Source of the DNA: Mya arenaria
Lineage: Eukaryota > Mollusca > Bivalvia > Myida > Myidae
Direction: 5' to 3'
NCBI RefSeq assembly: GCF_026914265.1
Contig: NC_069136.1
Coordinates: forward strand, 21,574,051-21,638,050
Length of the DNA: 64,000 nucleotides
Shown here piece by piece: positions 10,768 to 20,560 of the stretch (position 1 is its first letter; each line of letters opens with the position of its first letter). Under the pieces are notes generated by a model. The model searched no databases and was not told the DNA's origin. It saw only the letters and a list, made by a program, of their open reading frames with translations. Position numbers and translations under genes: made by a program.

Positions 10768-10990
10768 TTTTTTTTCATATTTGCTGCTTCAATTAAAATG
10801 TTGTTTGTTCTTGTTAGTGAAGCTACCCCGTCGAAAACAACACTCCATCATAGTTAATATATTGGTTCCAAGTGCATGTGGATTTGTTTGTCCCGGGTTA
10901 TTTCGTGACTAGTTAATATCTCCATTGATTAAACAGTAATAAGTATTTGTATCAGGGTGGTTCGACGTCATGTCAGTTGTAGCCGTAAAT

Positions 10991-11122
10991 AAGAACAGAA
11001 CAGAACAGAGCATAACAGAACAGAACAGAGCAGAGCAGAGCAGAGCAGAGCAGAACAGAGTAGAGCAGAGCAGAACAGAACAGAACAGAACAGAGCAGAG
11101 CAGAGCAGAACAGAACAGAACA
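10991..11122 (+). repeat. (CAGAA/CAGAG)n pentanucleotide microsatellite
   Basis: About 26 units alternate between CAGAA and CAGAG. Five is not a multiple of three, so all six frames stay open and produce long but artificial frames ([11 protein letters not shown] type on plus, [11 protein letters not shown] type on minus). I do not call these genes. Confidence 0.9.
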
Positions 11123-11124
11123 TT

Positions 11125-11558
11125 TGTTTCCAAGAAAGTCATAGACCCATCTGGTAAAACTTGTACAAATACAATGGCGTCAAAAGCAGCAATAACACAC
11201 AATCTGTGCAAAAAAGAAGAGGATAAATAAATAATGATATGTATGGCAGCTACTATTGATCGCATTTCACAATCAAGTTAATAGCCCTTTGAATTCACAA
11301 TATCGATGGGTATAAGGATATCAAGAAATTTCATAATGATACTGATATAATAAAAAAATGACAAGGAAGTAGCATAAAAGTAGGGCTACAATTACCATTC
11401 AAACTCGTTCATGTGCACTTGGTCACATTTGTCAAATCAAACCTAATCCAGATTTTGTCTGTGTCATTAAATTTATGATTGGTTTCTAAGACTTTGATTA
11501 TCTGAAGTAACGGGAAAAAGTTATGTGAATAGAATGTGATTGATTTTTCCCGGCGACT
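11125..11558. other. Intergenic DNA without a recognised feature
   Basis: No splice-supported exon or repeat similarity was found. Confidence 0.4.
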
Positions 11559-12055
11559 TAAAGGGACTGTGTCACAGATTGGCACCCAAAAAAGTGTTTT
11601 TCTGTAACGAATCTCAGGACAATTATCTAATACAATGTGTTACGCTTTGATATCATAACTGTAAAAAAGTACCAAAATGTAAAAAAATGTGTCGAAGACC
11701 GGGTTTGAACACGCGTCGCAAAAAAAGTCCAGCATCTTACTCACTAAGCTACAAAGGCTTATTCTAATCGGGTGACATAATTAAGCTATACACCTACCTT
11801 GGTAATATCACGTGATAACACCGACTAGCCAATCACGCATAAGGAATGAATTCTACCTGGTAGACATACCCAGTAATCTTTTTTAATGGAAAAATACTAA
11901 ATAACTGCTAAACTTAAATAAGTGGTAAACTATGTGGTACTTTAGATAGTAAGTTTTAATGCATTGTACACATCGATACTAGTTTATGTCAGTTTTTGAC
12001 AATTTTCTTCTTCTTTTTTTCCGCTATTTTATCATACGTTAGACAGCCCCTTTAA
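11559..12055 (-). mobile_element. Inverted-repeat-ended element carrying a tRNA-like module
   Basis: Ends: TTAAAGGGACTGTGTCACAG on the left and GTTAGACAGCCCCTTTAA on the right, imperfect inverted repeats. Between 11697 and 11766, on the minus strand, lies GCCTTTGTAGCTTAGTGAG, TAAGATGCTGGAC, then GTGTTCAAACCCGGTC: an A box (TAGCTTAGTGAGTAAG) and a B box (GTTCAAACCCGG) with tRNA-like spacing. Its anticodon region is disturbed by a T run, so a functional tRNA is unlikely. Confidence 0.6.
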
Positions 12056-12370
12056 TGCTGCACTCTCACCGATTGGAAGTTTTATTTACTTTTTGTCTTT
12101 GAACGAGCCATTTTTGCGAAAATGCATGACCAGTGATAAAACACTGCTGGCAAAAAAACAGATCGCAGGTTTTTATATTTATGTTCAAAAAATGATGTTT
12201 TATGTATTTTCTCTTTTTTCGAACGTTATTATGAAAAATTGCGATCTGATATTTTGTCAGCAATCTTATATCACTGGTTTTCAGATATATACGATAAGAT
12301 TGGCTCTTTACAAGACAAAAAGATAAAAAATAAGGTGTCGAAACGGTAAATCTGTGAGAGCGCAGCTTTA
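12051..12370 (+). mobile_element. Miniature inverted-repeat element abutting the previous one
   Basis: Left end TTTAATGCTGCACTCTCACC, right end AATCTGTGAGAGCGCAGCTT. The two halves are mutually complementary over much of their length (for example ACAGATCGCAGGTTTTTAT against AAAAATTGCGATCTGATAT), so this is close to a long fold-back. It shares a TTTAA with the right end of the 11559 element, suggesting insertion at TTAA or TA. Confidence 0.65.
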
Positions 12371-12372
12371 AA

Positions 12373-12610
12373 AAAAAAGGGAAGCTGATACATTTAATGT
12401 TGGTCTTGAATAATTATAACAATTGCACCAACCAGCATACGGTAATCATAAACCGTCCGCACTAATTATGGCCTTAGATTTCTGACGCGGTTGCCTGTGT
12501 TTTTATTCGACGAACACTATTGGCACCAGAGCACTAGTATCTCTCGTCAAAGCCATACTCTTATAACGGCAAGAGATATACTTAGAACAAGAATCGGATT
12601 AGTGTAAAAT
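12373..12610 (+). other. Upstream region of the GPCR gene
   Basis: About 240 bp separates the transposon from the start codon. I see no canonical TATA box at a convincing distance; ACTCTTATAACGGC at about 12550 is the closest. The 5' untranslated region and promoter are not resolved. Confidence 0.35.
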
Positions 12611-13780
12611 ATGGATACTGCAAATACAACCGTGGGTCCAAAATTGAACACGTCATCAGAATTTGACAACTACACAACTAGAAATCCGTTGAATACGTTC
12701 CAACGTAATTCAACAGATACTGTGACAGACGATGAAATTGAACGTCTCTCTATAACGATGAGTAAGATTCAAACAGTGCTATGCCCGACGCTGTTCATAG
12801 TGGGCATACTCGGCAATTGTTTTGTGATTTCCACGGTGTCACATGGCCAGTTCCGGCACATGACCGTGCGGATAATACTGCTTGCCTTGGCTCTCTCGGA
12901 TTGCCTGCTTCTGTCAACAAATCCCTTCAACCAGAGGTTCATGCAAGACGTTATGGGGAGAGATGTGAGAGCCGTCCATGCAGTGACATGTAAGGTGTTC
13001 TTCACTGTGTACAGGCTTGGGAAAACGACATCTTCATGGTTTGTGGTGATGATTGCTGTGGAGAGATTCGTTGCTGTTCTGTTTCCTCTGAAGGTTAAAA
13101 CTGTAGTGACCAAGAGGAACATCGTTGTTGCAGTTGCGTCTGTGTATGGCGTCATCCTGATTCTACACAGCGTGTGGACTGTCACAACAGACATCAATGA
13201 TCTTGGAATATGTGTGCCCGACTACCTTACACCAGAGACTAAGGTGTTCCATAAGACTATGACAGTAATCGCTGTATCGTTTTACTCTCTGATTCCATTG
13301 ACGATTCTCTTGTTTGTGACGCCCCCGATAATTGTGAAACTTCTACGACTGCATGGGGTACGACAAAGGTTGAACTCGAATCGGGGTGACAGCCGTGCAG
13401 ATATATCCAGGGCGTCTGCCATGCTTATTACTGTGGTGTTGGCTTACGTTGTATGGGTAACTCCTATAACCATCGTTCTAGTTAGCACCGTCTGGACAGG
13501 CAAGCCAGTTTTCGGCTCCAAAAATAAAGAAATGATAATATTGGAGGGCGTGGCACTGTCCTTCGAACAGTTAAACCATTCATGTAACTTTCTCATATAT
13601 ATTTTGTTGTCTTCGCAATTCAGACAACGTTTTCTTCAGATTGTAAGGTGTCGTTGTAAAAACAGTGTTTCTCTGACTGGATCGCTCTCCGGGACGAGGG
13701 ACAACGTCTCTTCAGTCAACGGTTCTTCTACAGTGTTTTCCTCCGCATTTGATCCGAGCGATTGCGCAGTTTCTAATTGA
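12611..13780 (+). CDS. Class A (rhodopsin-like) G protein-coupled receptor, single exon, 389 aa
   Basis: A complete seven-transmembrane receptor in one uninterrupted frame. The N-terminal tail (residues 1-50) has N-glycosylation sequons NTT, NTS, NYT and NST. Family marks in order: GILGN in TM1, LALALSD in TM2, a Cys before TM3 (VTCKVFF) with a partner Cys in loop 2 (GICVP), and AVERFVAV at the end of TM3, where DRY is replaced by ERF. TM5 follows (SFYSLIPLTILLFV), and TM6 reads VVLAYVVWVTPI, with W-x-T-P in place of the usual CWxP. TM7 reads NHSCNFLIY, where NPxxY has become N-F-L-I-Y, followed by a helix 8 (SSQFRQRFLQ) and a Ser-rich tail. The changes in the ERF and N-x-x-I-Y motifs are typical of lophotrochozoan peptide-receptor-like GPCRs. 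Ligand and G-protein partner cannot be inferred. It would act in the plasma membrane. Start chosen as the only ATG giving a full glycosylated tail. Confidence 0.92.
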   Translation: MDTANTTVGPKLNTSSEFDNYTTRNPLNTFQRNSTDTVTDDEIERLSITMSKIQTVLCPTLFIVGILGNCFVISTVSHGQFRHMTVRIILLALALSDCLLLSTNPFNQRFMQDVMGRDVRAVHAVTCKVFFTVYRLGKTTSSWFVVMIAVERFVAVLFPLKVKTVVTKRNIVVAVASVYGVILILHSVWTVTTDINDLGICVPDYLTPETKVFHKTMTVIAVSFYSLIPLTILLFVTPPIIVKLLRLHGVRQRLNSNRGDSRADISRASAMLITVVLAYVVWVTPITIVLVSTVWTGKPVFGSKNKEMIILEGVALSFEQLNHSCNFLIYILLSSQFRQRFLQIVRCRCKNSVSLTGSLSGTRDNVSSVNGSSTVFSSAFDPSDCAVSN

Positions 13781-13850
13781 ACATTATTTTGTCTGAAATA
13801 TGCCTTAAGTAAATGTTTTAGAGATTAAACGTTGTCGAAAATCGATCGTT

Positions 13851-14180
13851 TCATTCGGAACTCCACGGCCATTTGTATCGAAAACAACCTCGGATGTATA
13901 TGGACGGTTTACATACTCAGAAATTGGTATGTTTAAGTCCGCTGCAAGTAGATCGCGTGGTGATTTAACTTAGCAGTTAAACTTAATGACTTAAAACTCC
14001 TTGGGATCTTAATTATGTTTGCAATAATACACTTCACTGGCAATCAATTTTAACTTAGATCAATAAATACACGCTAAAGTTAATTAATGATATAATTCAA
14101 AAAATACGAACTACTTTAACTGATGTACCGGCATAAATCCGAGGTTGTTTTCGACAAAAATGGCCGAGGAGTTCCGAATG
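13851..14180 (-). mobile_element. Mutator-like miniature element, copy B, with 9-bp target duplication
   Basis: Termini CATTCGGAACTCCACGGCC on the left and GGCCGAGGAGTTCCGAATG on the right. The exact flanking duplication is CGATCGTTT on both sides. The interior is inverted relative to copies A and C (GACGGTTTACATACTCAG comes first). It sits 70 bp after the GPCR stop codon and may overlap its 3' untranslated region. Confidence 0.88.
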
Positions 14181-14182
14181 CG

Positions 14183-14850
14183 ATCGTTTATGATTGAGGT
14201 CACAAATAATTATAAGCTAGAATAATCTCGTAATCGATAATCGCAATGCGGATGTTATTTCGAAAAGAAGAAGAAGACGGAAGAACTATAGTCGATTTGT
14301 TTTATTCTGCTAAACCCCTAAAGTTTATCATTAAAAAATACTTCAAAATAACAATAGTTCATCTCATGTGCTTTCATTCATATTAACATTTTTTTTTAAA
14401 AGCTTGCCACTTAAGTTTCAAACTTTCTATGGTCTTTAGATTTTGATTAAACATTTATAATAAAAAATAGATCGATATTGGTTGATCGATTATTTGCTAT
14501 TTCAGTTATGATTTTAGACCAATTTCCATTCCATAATTTCCCCCATTATGACGGCAACTTACAGACAGGAGCGTATGAATTATTTAGATTTAAACGCATT
14601 TATTCAGTTTAATATACCCAAGAAATCGATGCACGATGTACACATATATAGTGTATATAATGTTTATGAATGGATGACAAGCATTTTTAATTATTTATTT
14701 CAATTATTCGCTTGATGTTGTTTTGTTTATGTTTTAAAGCAAATGGAAATGTGTCGTTCCTCCGCTTCTTAATGAACAGTATGTGCTTTTTTTAGATTTA
14801 AAGTAAAAAACCCAACATTTTAGTCATAACGGCCCGTCATTGCCATGATG
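14183..14850. other. Intergenic DNA without a recognised feature
   Basis: AT-rich, with a short GAAGAAGAAGA run at about 14265. No coding exon is seen. Confidence 0.4.
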
Positions 14851-14852
14851 TA

Positions 14853-15192
14853 TTCATTCAGAACTCGTAAAGATTTTAATAACACTGTGTTTGTATTGAT
14901 TTAACGTGTGTGTTGTATTGCTCAGTCTAAAATGATTGCTAGTAAAGTGTATTATTGCATAAATAATTGAGAATCCAAAGAATAAATGCTTTAAAAGAGG
15001 TTTAACTGCTATATTGAAATCAATAGGCGATCTTCTTTCAGTGTAGTTAAATGTAAAATGTAAAATGTAAAGTTTCGATCTTTGTAAATCGTCCATATAA
15101 ATCCGATGTTGATTTCGATGGAAAATGGCCGAGGTGTTTCAAAAGAGATTTCTTCCGACAGCGCATTCGGATCACTCGGCCATTTTCCACTC
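14853..15192 (+). mobile_element. Diverged, rearranged Mutator-like miniature element, copy D
   Basis: The left end CATTCAGAACTCGTAAAG lacks most of the terminal repeat. The interior follows the family order (TGATTGCTAGTAAAGTGTA, TTTAACTGCTA, GGCGATCTTCTTTCAGTG). The right end is GATGGAAAATGGCCGAGG, followed by a second outward-facing terminus at 15158-15190 (GCATTCGGATCACTCGGCC). TGTAAAATG is tripled at 15051-15072. No target duplication is visible. Confidence 0.6.
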
Positions 15193-15616
15193 TGTATGAG
15201 AAACTCTCCCAACCTTTATTGATACAAATGTATTGATAGTTATGTAAACTGTTACTTTCCCAACATTAATTGATACATATATACTTAATACTGTTAAGAC
15301 CTTTATACATCAACATTGTATAAACGACCAAATATCCTCATTTAACAGAAAGATGTTAGATAAACACGCTGTTAATTGTTCGGTATTCTGGGAATTATTA
15401 TTACTTTTATCATTTACACTACACCCATGTTGCTAAAAAGAAACAGCACTGCGACTTACATATATATGCTAATATATGTACCGATGCTTGAAAATTGTTA
15501 ACATTAAGGTTACTCATACATGTTATAGGCCCGGTGGTCCGAGTGTTATCACCATTTATATTTGTATTGTGAATAGTTTTATGCACATGTCACTATAAAC
15601 ATCTTACTTACTTATG
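15193..15616. other. Intergenic DNA without a recognised feature
   Basis: No coding, repeat or structural signal that I can support. Confidence 0.4.
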
Positions 15617-15928
15617 CACCAGTCATTTGTAACCACGCCCCCCCCCCCCAGGTCCGGGGAATAGCGGGGACTTTGACTTTCGGTCCAGCCAAGCCCGGGC
15701 AAAGTACCCGCCCTGCAGGGACGAACTGATGGTAAAATTTCCGACAAATGTCCCGCACCCAAGGGACTCTAGGTAAGGCCCATTCCCCGCTATATTTGGC
15801 GCGAACACAAAACCATCGCATTCACCCGGCACTGCGGGGCCACCTGGAAGGTAAAAACACGGCCCATTTTCCCGGCTATCCCCGGTATACCCCCGGACCT
15901 GGGGGCCGTGGTTACATTTGAATGGTGC
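15617..15928 (+). mobile_element. GC-rich miniature inverted-repeat element (TGCACCAGTCAtTTGTAACCACG family)
   Basis: Left TGCACCAGTCATTTGTAACC then CCCAGGTCCGGGGAATAGC. Right CCGGACCTGGGGGCCGTGG then TTACATTTGAATGGTGC, the inverse. A second copy is at 19669-19856. Its GC content is far above the surrounding DNA. The interior is two similar GC-rich halves; the open frames inside are artefacts. Confidence 0.75.
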
Positions 15929-15985
15929 TTATACTGATATTTATGATGAAATGTATTTATAGTTAAATTAGTAATGTAAACAGTT

Positions 15986-15987
15986 CG

Positions 15988-16049
<62 letters not shown>

Positions 16050-16085
16050 TGCGGGCGGGCGTGCGTGCGTGCGTGCGTGTGTGTA
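15986..16085 (+). repeat. (TG)n followed by (TGCG)n microsatellite
   Basis: About 20 TG units (15986-16030), then about 12 GTGC/GGGC tetramers, ending in GTGTGTG. The alternating purine-pyrimidine tract is capable of Z-DNA. Confidence 0.9.
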
Positions 16086-16300
16086 AACTGTCTTTTTCAA
16101 AACAATTACCGGTAAAAATGTCTTGATATTTTGTAATTGTTATTTTCCCTATAATTATCGGTAGAGATGTTTTGGTAGTATAAAAAGTTACTTTCCAACA
16201 TTTATAGGTAAAGATGAATTGATATTTATGTAAATTGTTACTTCTGAACATTTATTGATAAAATGTATTGATAGCTAAAATAGTATTGTAAACTGTTCGT

Positions 16301-16408
16301 GTTTATTTGTTTGTCTGTCGGTTTGTTTCTAATTATTGTGCAAATAAAGAACAAGTTTATTTGTTTGTCTGTCGGTTTGTTTCTAATTATTGTGCAAATA
16401 AAGAACAA
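16301..16408 (+). repeat. 54-bp unit tandemly duplicated
   Basis: Two identical copies of GTTTATTTGTTTGTCTGTC, GGTTTGTTTCTAATTATTG, TGCAAATAAAGAACA stand head to tail. The open frames on both strands here follow from the duplication. Confidence 0.9.
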
Positions 16409-16429
16409 CACTAGGTGTTTTGTCATGTG

Positions 16430-17220
16430 TAGTTTTGTAGGGAATTTTCGAGCTTCAGTGTACCTGTGTTGTTGTTTTTTGCAATTCCAATCCGTATTTA
16501 CATCAATGAAAACACGTTTCTTTCAATGTTTGATCCGTGAATTAATAACTAGGGGTACAAAACCCGTCAAATATCCTCAAAACTAGTGTTTCACTGAAGT
16601 ATTGAAATATAAGTATAAATTGGTTGATGAATTTCAAGCATACTTTCATTCTTCAAATTAATTTCAAGTTTTATTTTCATCATGGCATACACATGTAATA
16701 TCCATGTGATATCACGAAACAATGAAACATATATTTAATTAACATCAAATAAAACAGTTAACAAACACAAACAAACTTTTCCAAATAACCTCAATGATAT
16801 TATGATATAATAAGACACATCGGAGTGGTATTATGGAGAATGAGTCTTCTGAATTTCAGTAAGATAGTTTATCAAAACAATGCTTACTTAATTAATTTAA
16901 ATCTGTTGTTACAATTCACGAGTTCATATAATTTAAACGAGTTTGTCGAATGTAATAATCATAAAAAATAATAATAATAAAATAAAAAATCGGTCGTACA
17001 GTGCCCAAGTAGGTGCACTAGCCGTCGAAAAGATAAATAATGCAAAAATTCTGTAACAAAAAAGCTAAAATAGGTACAAGAATGGTAAACTTGAACTGAA
17101 AACACAGTTCCAAGTCACGCAATTTTCTATTTTGACTTTGTAAACAATCAATCGCTCAGCTTAAACATTCAATAACTTTTTGCTAAGGCCTCTAGAAACA
17201 AAAGTTAAAAAACCGAGAGA
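16430..17220. other. Intergenic or intronic DNA without a recognised feature
   Basis: AT-rich with an AATAATAATAA run near 16970. If the start exon at 17316-17365 is real, this is its first intron, but no second exon was identified. Confidence 0.35.
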
Positions 17221-17223
17221 CGC

Positions 17224-17280
17224 TTACACGTGTGGTCTCCGGGTAGGCGTATTTACACGTGTGGTCTCCGGGTAGGCGTA
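17224..17280 (+). repeat. 29-bp direct duplication containing CACGTG
   Basis: The segment TTACACGTGTGGTCTCCGGG plus TAGGCGTA occurs twice with a 29-bp period. Each copy carries an ACACGTGT palindrome (E-box core CACGTG). It sits 36 bp beyond the donor of the minus-strand exon, so a downstream-promoter role is possible but unproven. Confidence 0.7.
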
Positions 17281-17315
17281 CTTATATTGCGATAATGGTG
17301 ATATAACTCACTTAC

Positions 17316-17365
17316 CAGGTGAAAATACCTTCCTGAAACACAGAAATTCTTTCCGACGCCGCCAT
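17316..17365 (-). CDS. Candidate first coding exon of an unrecognised minus-strand gene
   Basis: On the minus strand a good start context (TTTCAAATGGCGGCG) opens MAASERISVFQEGIFTW. It ends in a near-perfect donor, CACCTG|GTAAGTGAG, after 16 codons plus 2 bases. The MAAS opening with GC-rich codons, in otherwise AT-rich DNA, is typical of a real first exon. No following exon was identified to the left within the window, so the gene may have a very long first intron or be a truncated remnant. The family is not recognised. Confidence 0.45.
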
Positions 17366-17752
17366 TTGAAACAATTCACACAATTCCCCTCACTTAAAAT
17401 TCGGCAAACACAAAACACGTTGGACCCCTTGAATAAGGGACAACTAGTTTGTTTTTTTACGAATGATTGAAAAATGGTTACACTTTGACAAGTAGGTTGT
17501 GAAATCCATCACCAATAACATTCTTAGTACATAACTGACATAATTTGGTTCCGCTTGATGTCCAAATGCCTGCCTTTTTCAATTTGTAATAAAATGGTTT
17601 ATGGTGCTATATTTACAAAGCAATTTTACTAAGGTTATTGCCAGGTAACAAGTTAGAAAAATCTTCAAAACAATGATTATTCTTCAACATCCTATATACA
17701 ACAGTACTATCAACAGTACTAGTCCAGTTTTGCAATTGGTCATACAGTCTAC

Positions 17753-18088
17753 CATTTGGAGCTCCTCGGCCATTTTTATCGAAAACAACCTCGGATGTAT
17801 GCCTGTATATCAGAAGACGTAGTTCGTATTTTTTTTAATGATATCCTTAATTTAATTTAGTGTTATAGCTTGTATTAATTGATCTAATTTAAAGTGATTG
17901 CTAGTGAAGAGTATTATTGCAAACATAATTAAGAGTTCCAAAGAGTTTTAAATCATTAAGTGTAACTGCTAAATAAATTACTACGCGATCTACTTGCAGC
18001 GGACGTAAACATACCAATTATGAGTATGTAAACCGTCCATATACATCCGAGGTTGTTTTCGATACAAATGGCCGGGGAGCTCCGAATG
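17753..18088 (+). mobile_element. Mutator-like miniature element, copy C, inserted in the retrotransposon relic
   Basis: Termini CATTTGGAGCTCCTCGGCC and GGCCGGGGAGCTCCGAATG. Both sides are flanked by ACAGTCTAC, an exact 9-bp duplication. Same orientation and interior as copy A. Reverse transcriptase C-terminal text resumes on both sides, so this insertion is younger than the retrotransposon. Confidence 0.88.
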
Positions 18089-18592
18089 ACAGTCTACTAA
18101 AAACAATGGACGTAAAGTGATCAGGACTATTGACTGAATAACCACAGACAACCCAAGCTCGTTTAACGTATTGCTAACAAATGATATACATGGAGAAACA
18201 CTTACATTACTATAATTCAGTTATAGAACCACATCATATACCAACTTAAATATTTTACAATCTTTTTCGATCACAATCTTGCTCCTGTAACATAAAACTT
18301 TTGATTTAATTTGTAAAGCTATGGGTTCTACACTATATTCACCATACACCATGCAGCTGGGAGTGGAGGCTTTGAGATTGAGTATTAATTTGCAATATTT
18401 CAGTTGAAACTGTTCAATAATTTTGATATTTTCAAAACCCCATATGAGTGTAATAAAATTGGAGCAATCATAGAATCAAACAGCTGTAACTGAACTTAAA
18501 TGGGAAGATTGTGTTGACCTGACTTTTGAATAACTGAAAAAATAGCTCTTCCAGCTTGTTTCTTGTTTGCTTACAAAATTTTCCATTAATAT

Positions 18593-18990
18593 TTTAAAGA
18601 TACACTCAAGAGTATTCCCATGCAAGATTTACAACAATTAAAACTTTTGTTTTAATATTCCAAAATGGATGAATAAATGTCAAACAATGGTTCTCATGCG
18701 GTGCGTTCTCATGAAGGACACCGAGTTGAATTTGAAAGAAATGAGCAAAAAACACGGTATTTTTACCTAATAAAACTATAGTAACCCACAGTAAATCTTT
18801 TAGCATTCACCAACCATTTAATATTTTTGCGCTTTCTGCTATTAAATACACGGTTACAATCTTGTTATCAGTAGTTAATATTTTCCATAATATGCATTAT
18901 TTAGTAAGTAGTTTAAGGTTTATCAGTCAAAATTTATGTTTGTTATACATGTGCCTGTATTGATTTTGAATAAGAGTGTCACTTTAAAGT
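18593..18990 (+). mobile_element. Miniature element of about 390 bp (TTAAAGATACACTC family), copy 2
   Basis: Starts TTAAAGATACACTCAAGAG and ends GAATAAGAGTGTCACTTTAA. The body aligns with 20198-20560 and, inverted, with 290-690. It separates two reverse transcriptase blocks of the relic. Confidence 0.7.
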
Positions 18991-19668
18991 ATTCCTAGAT
19001 ATAAAGATAGTTCTTCAATACACTGTAGTAGATCTATTTTAAACAGTGTTGTAAAAAAATCTACATGATTTTTAATTTAATGAACACACCAACCTTTGAC
19101 CTACTCTCATTGACTTGCAAGTCACATAACGTATAAGAATCAAACATAGCATTTAAGATGACATTTAAGTCACCTTGTAAGTATTTTTTCAGCAAATAAT
19201 AATGTGTCATATGCATACAACAATATAAAAACGTAAAGACTGTTTGACAAATAGTGTTGTTTTTTTCACTACATGTCGGTCAATAGTTTTAAAACCAATA
19301 CCCTAATGTTTTTCTGCACTGAGCACCCCAAAACACCGAAACTTAGGGAAAGGACATTGAATTACGTCATATAAAATGCTAGGTAAACATCAACATGCAT
19401 CACTATGGCATTCAAAAGTAGCCTTAGACATAGTGGCTAATCCTTCAAACGGTGTACACATAAATTGGGATAAATCATTAAAAAAATATAGAGATCAGAA
19501 TTGGAGACAAATTCTCACAATGACGTACTCCAGAGTAACTACAATTTTTTTAGACACTTGTTAAGTGTTGGCCAAAAATATATTCGATTAACAGAATCGA
19601 AGGCCTTTTATAAACAATAATAGCACAGTAAGTTTTTTCACAACATCTAGTTAAAAGTACATTAGTAA

Positions 19669-19856
19669 TGCACCAGTCAATTGTAACCACGCTCCCCCCA
19701 CCTTAGGTCCGGGGTAAAGGGCCGTGGTTTTACTTTCCAGGTGCCCCCGCAGAGCCGCGCAGAGCGGGGATTTTACCCGGGTTGGCTGGACCGAAAGTCA
19801 AAGTCCCGGCTATTCCCCGGACCTGGGGGAGCCGTGGTTACAATTGACTGGTGCAT
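19669..19856 (+). mobile_element. GC-rich miniature inverted-repeat element, copy 2
   Basis: Left TGCACCAGTCAATTGTAACC, right GTGGTTACAATTGACTGGTG then CA. It is shorter than the copy at 15617. It lies between the AGFRK and GVRHCENLSP blocks of the relic, so it inserted into it. Confidence 0.78.
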
Positions 19857-20197
19857 AAGTTTAATGAGAAAATATAAACTATTGTATTATACTATTTACG
19901 AAACCCAGCTTCTTCTTCACAACGTAAATTATGACTTTCTTAATAGCAATTAAATCTTTCATTAATAACATTCGTACACAACTTGCCCAAACAACTTAAA
20001 ATACTAATACCTCTATAATTATTCGGGTTAAAAATAATTATATTGTGTATAGTTAATCTAGAAGCATCATTGATGTCTTGAGATTCAACATCATTACCAC
20101 CAACAACTAATTAATTAAATTTGTTAAGGTGTTCATAAAATACCTGACAAGATTTTTTGAGACAGTATCTTTCCTATCACCAGAATTCTTGTTTAAA

Positions 20198-20560
20198 GAT
20201 GCACCCTTACTCCCAAATAAGATTTACCACAATTAATATTATTGATAAAATATACCAAAAAGGATGCATACACGTAATATGGTTCTTATGAAGGATACCG
20301 TGTTTAAATTGAAAGAAAGTTGCAGAAAATACGGTATTTCTATTTCTGGGACGATAGTAGATAGTAGAAAGTAAATCTTTGAGCACTCACCAATCATTTA
20401 ATATTTTTGTGTTTTCAGCTATTAAATATATGGTTACAATCTTGTTATCAGTAATTAATATATTCCATAAATGCATTATGTAGTAAGTAGTTAAAGGTTT
20501 ATCACTCAAAATTTATGTTTTGAACAGAAAAAATGTATATATGATAATTATATTTAATCC
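20198..20560 (+). mobile_element. Miniature element (TTAAAGATGCACCCTTACTCCC family), copy 3
   Basis: Starts TTTAAAGATGCACCCTTACT. Internal GGTTACAATCTTGTTATCAG and GTAGTAAGTAGTTAAAGGTT match copies 1 and 2. The right end is not clearly preserved after about 20525. Confidence 0.6.

Larger units (their letters stand above)
17440..20195 (-). pseudogene. Decayed non-LTR (CR1/L2-like) retrotransposon reverse transcriptase, in pieces
   Basis: Minus-strand translation, with many stops and frameshifts, gives reverse transcriptase blocks in order. At about 20030-19890: PNNYRGISILSCLGKLC and EEEAGFRK. At about 19530-19470: GVRHCENLSPILISIFF (family GVRQGxxLSP). At about 19240-19180: LLYAYDTLLFAEK, where the catalytic YADD reads YAYD. 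At about 18480-18330: WGFENIKIIEQFQLKYC with ASTPSCMVYGE. At about 18190-18150: SFVSNTLNELGLS. At about 17740-17480: IGDGFHNLL, preceded by a CxxC motif. This order matches the palm through C-terminal region of CR1/L2-type ORF2. Three or more miniature elements (17753-18088, 18593-18990, 19669-19856) interrupt it. It is non-functional. Confidence 0.82.

Noticed and set aside
10909..11265. Long frames on both strands over the CAGAA/CAGAG repeat (86 and 118 aa)
   Set aside because: A pentanucleotide repeat without stop triplets keeps every frame open; the products are pure repeat text with no domain.
12769..13197. 142-aa minus-strand frame opposite the GPCR
   Set aside because: It is antisense to transmembrane segments 1-4 of a clear receptor gene and has no family features of its own.
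15612..16251. Frames of 69-153 aa over the GC-rich element and TG repeat
   Set aside because: They read through a miniature transposon and a microsatellite (Thr-His, Arg-Thr-His runs).
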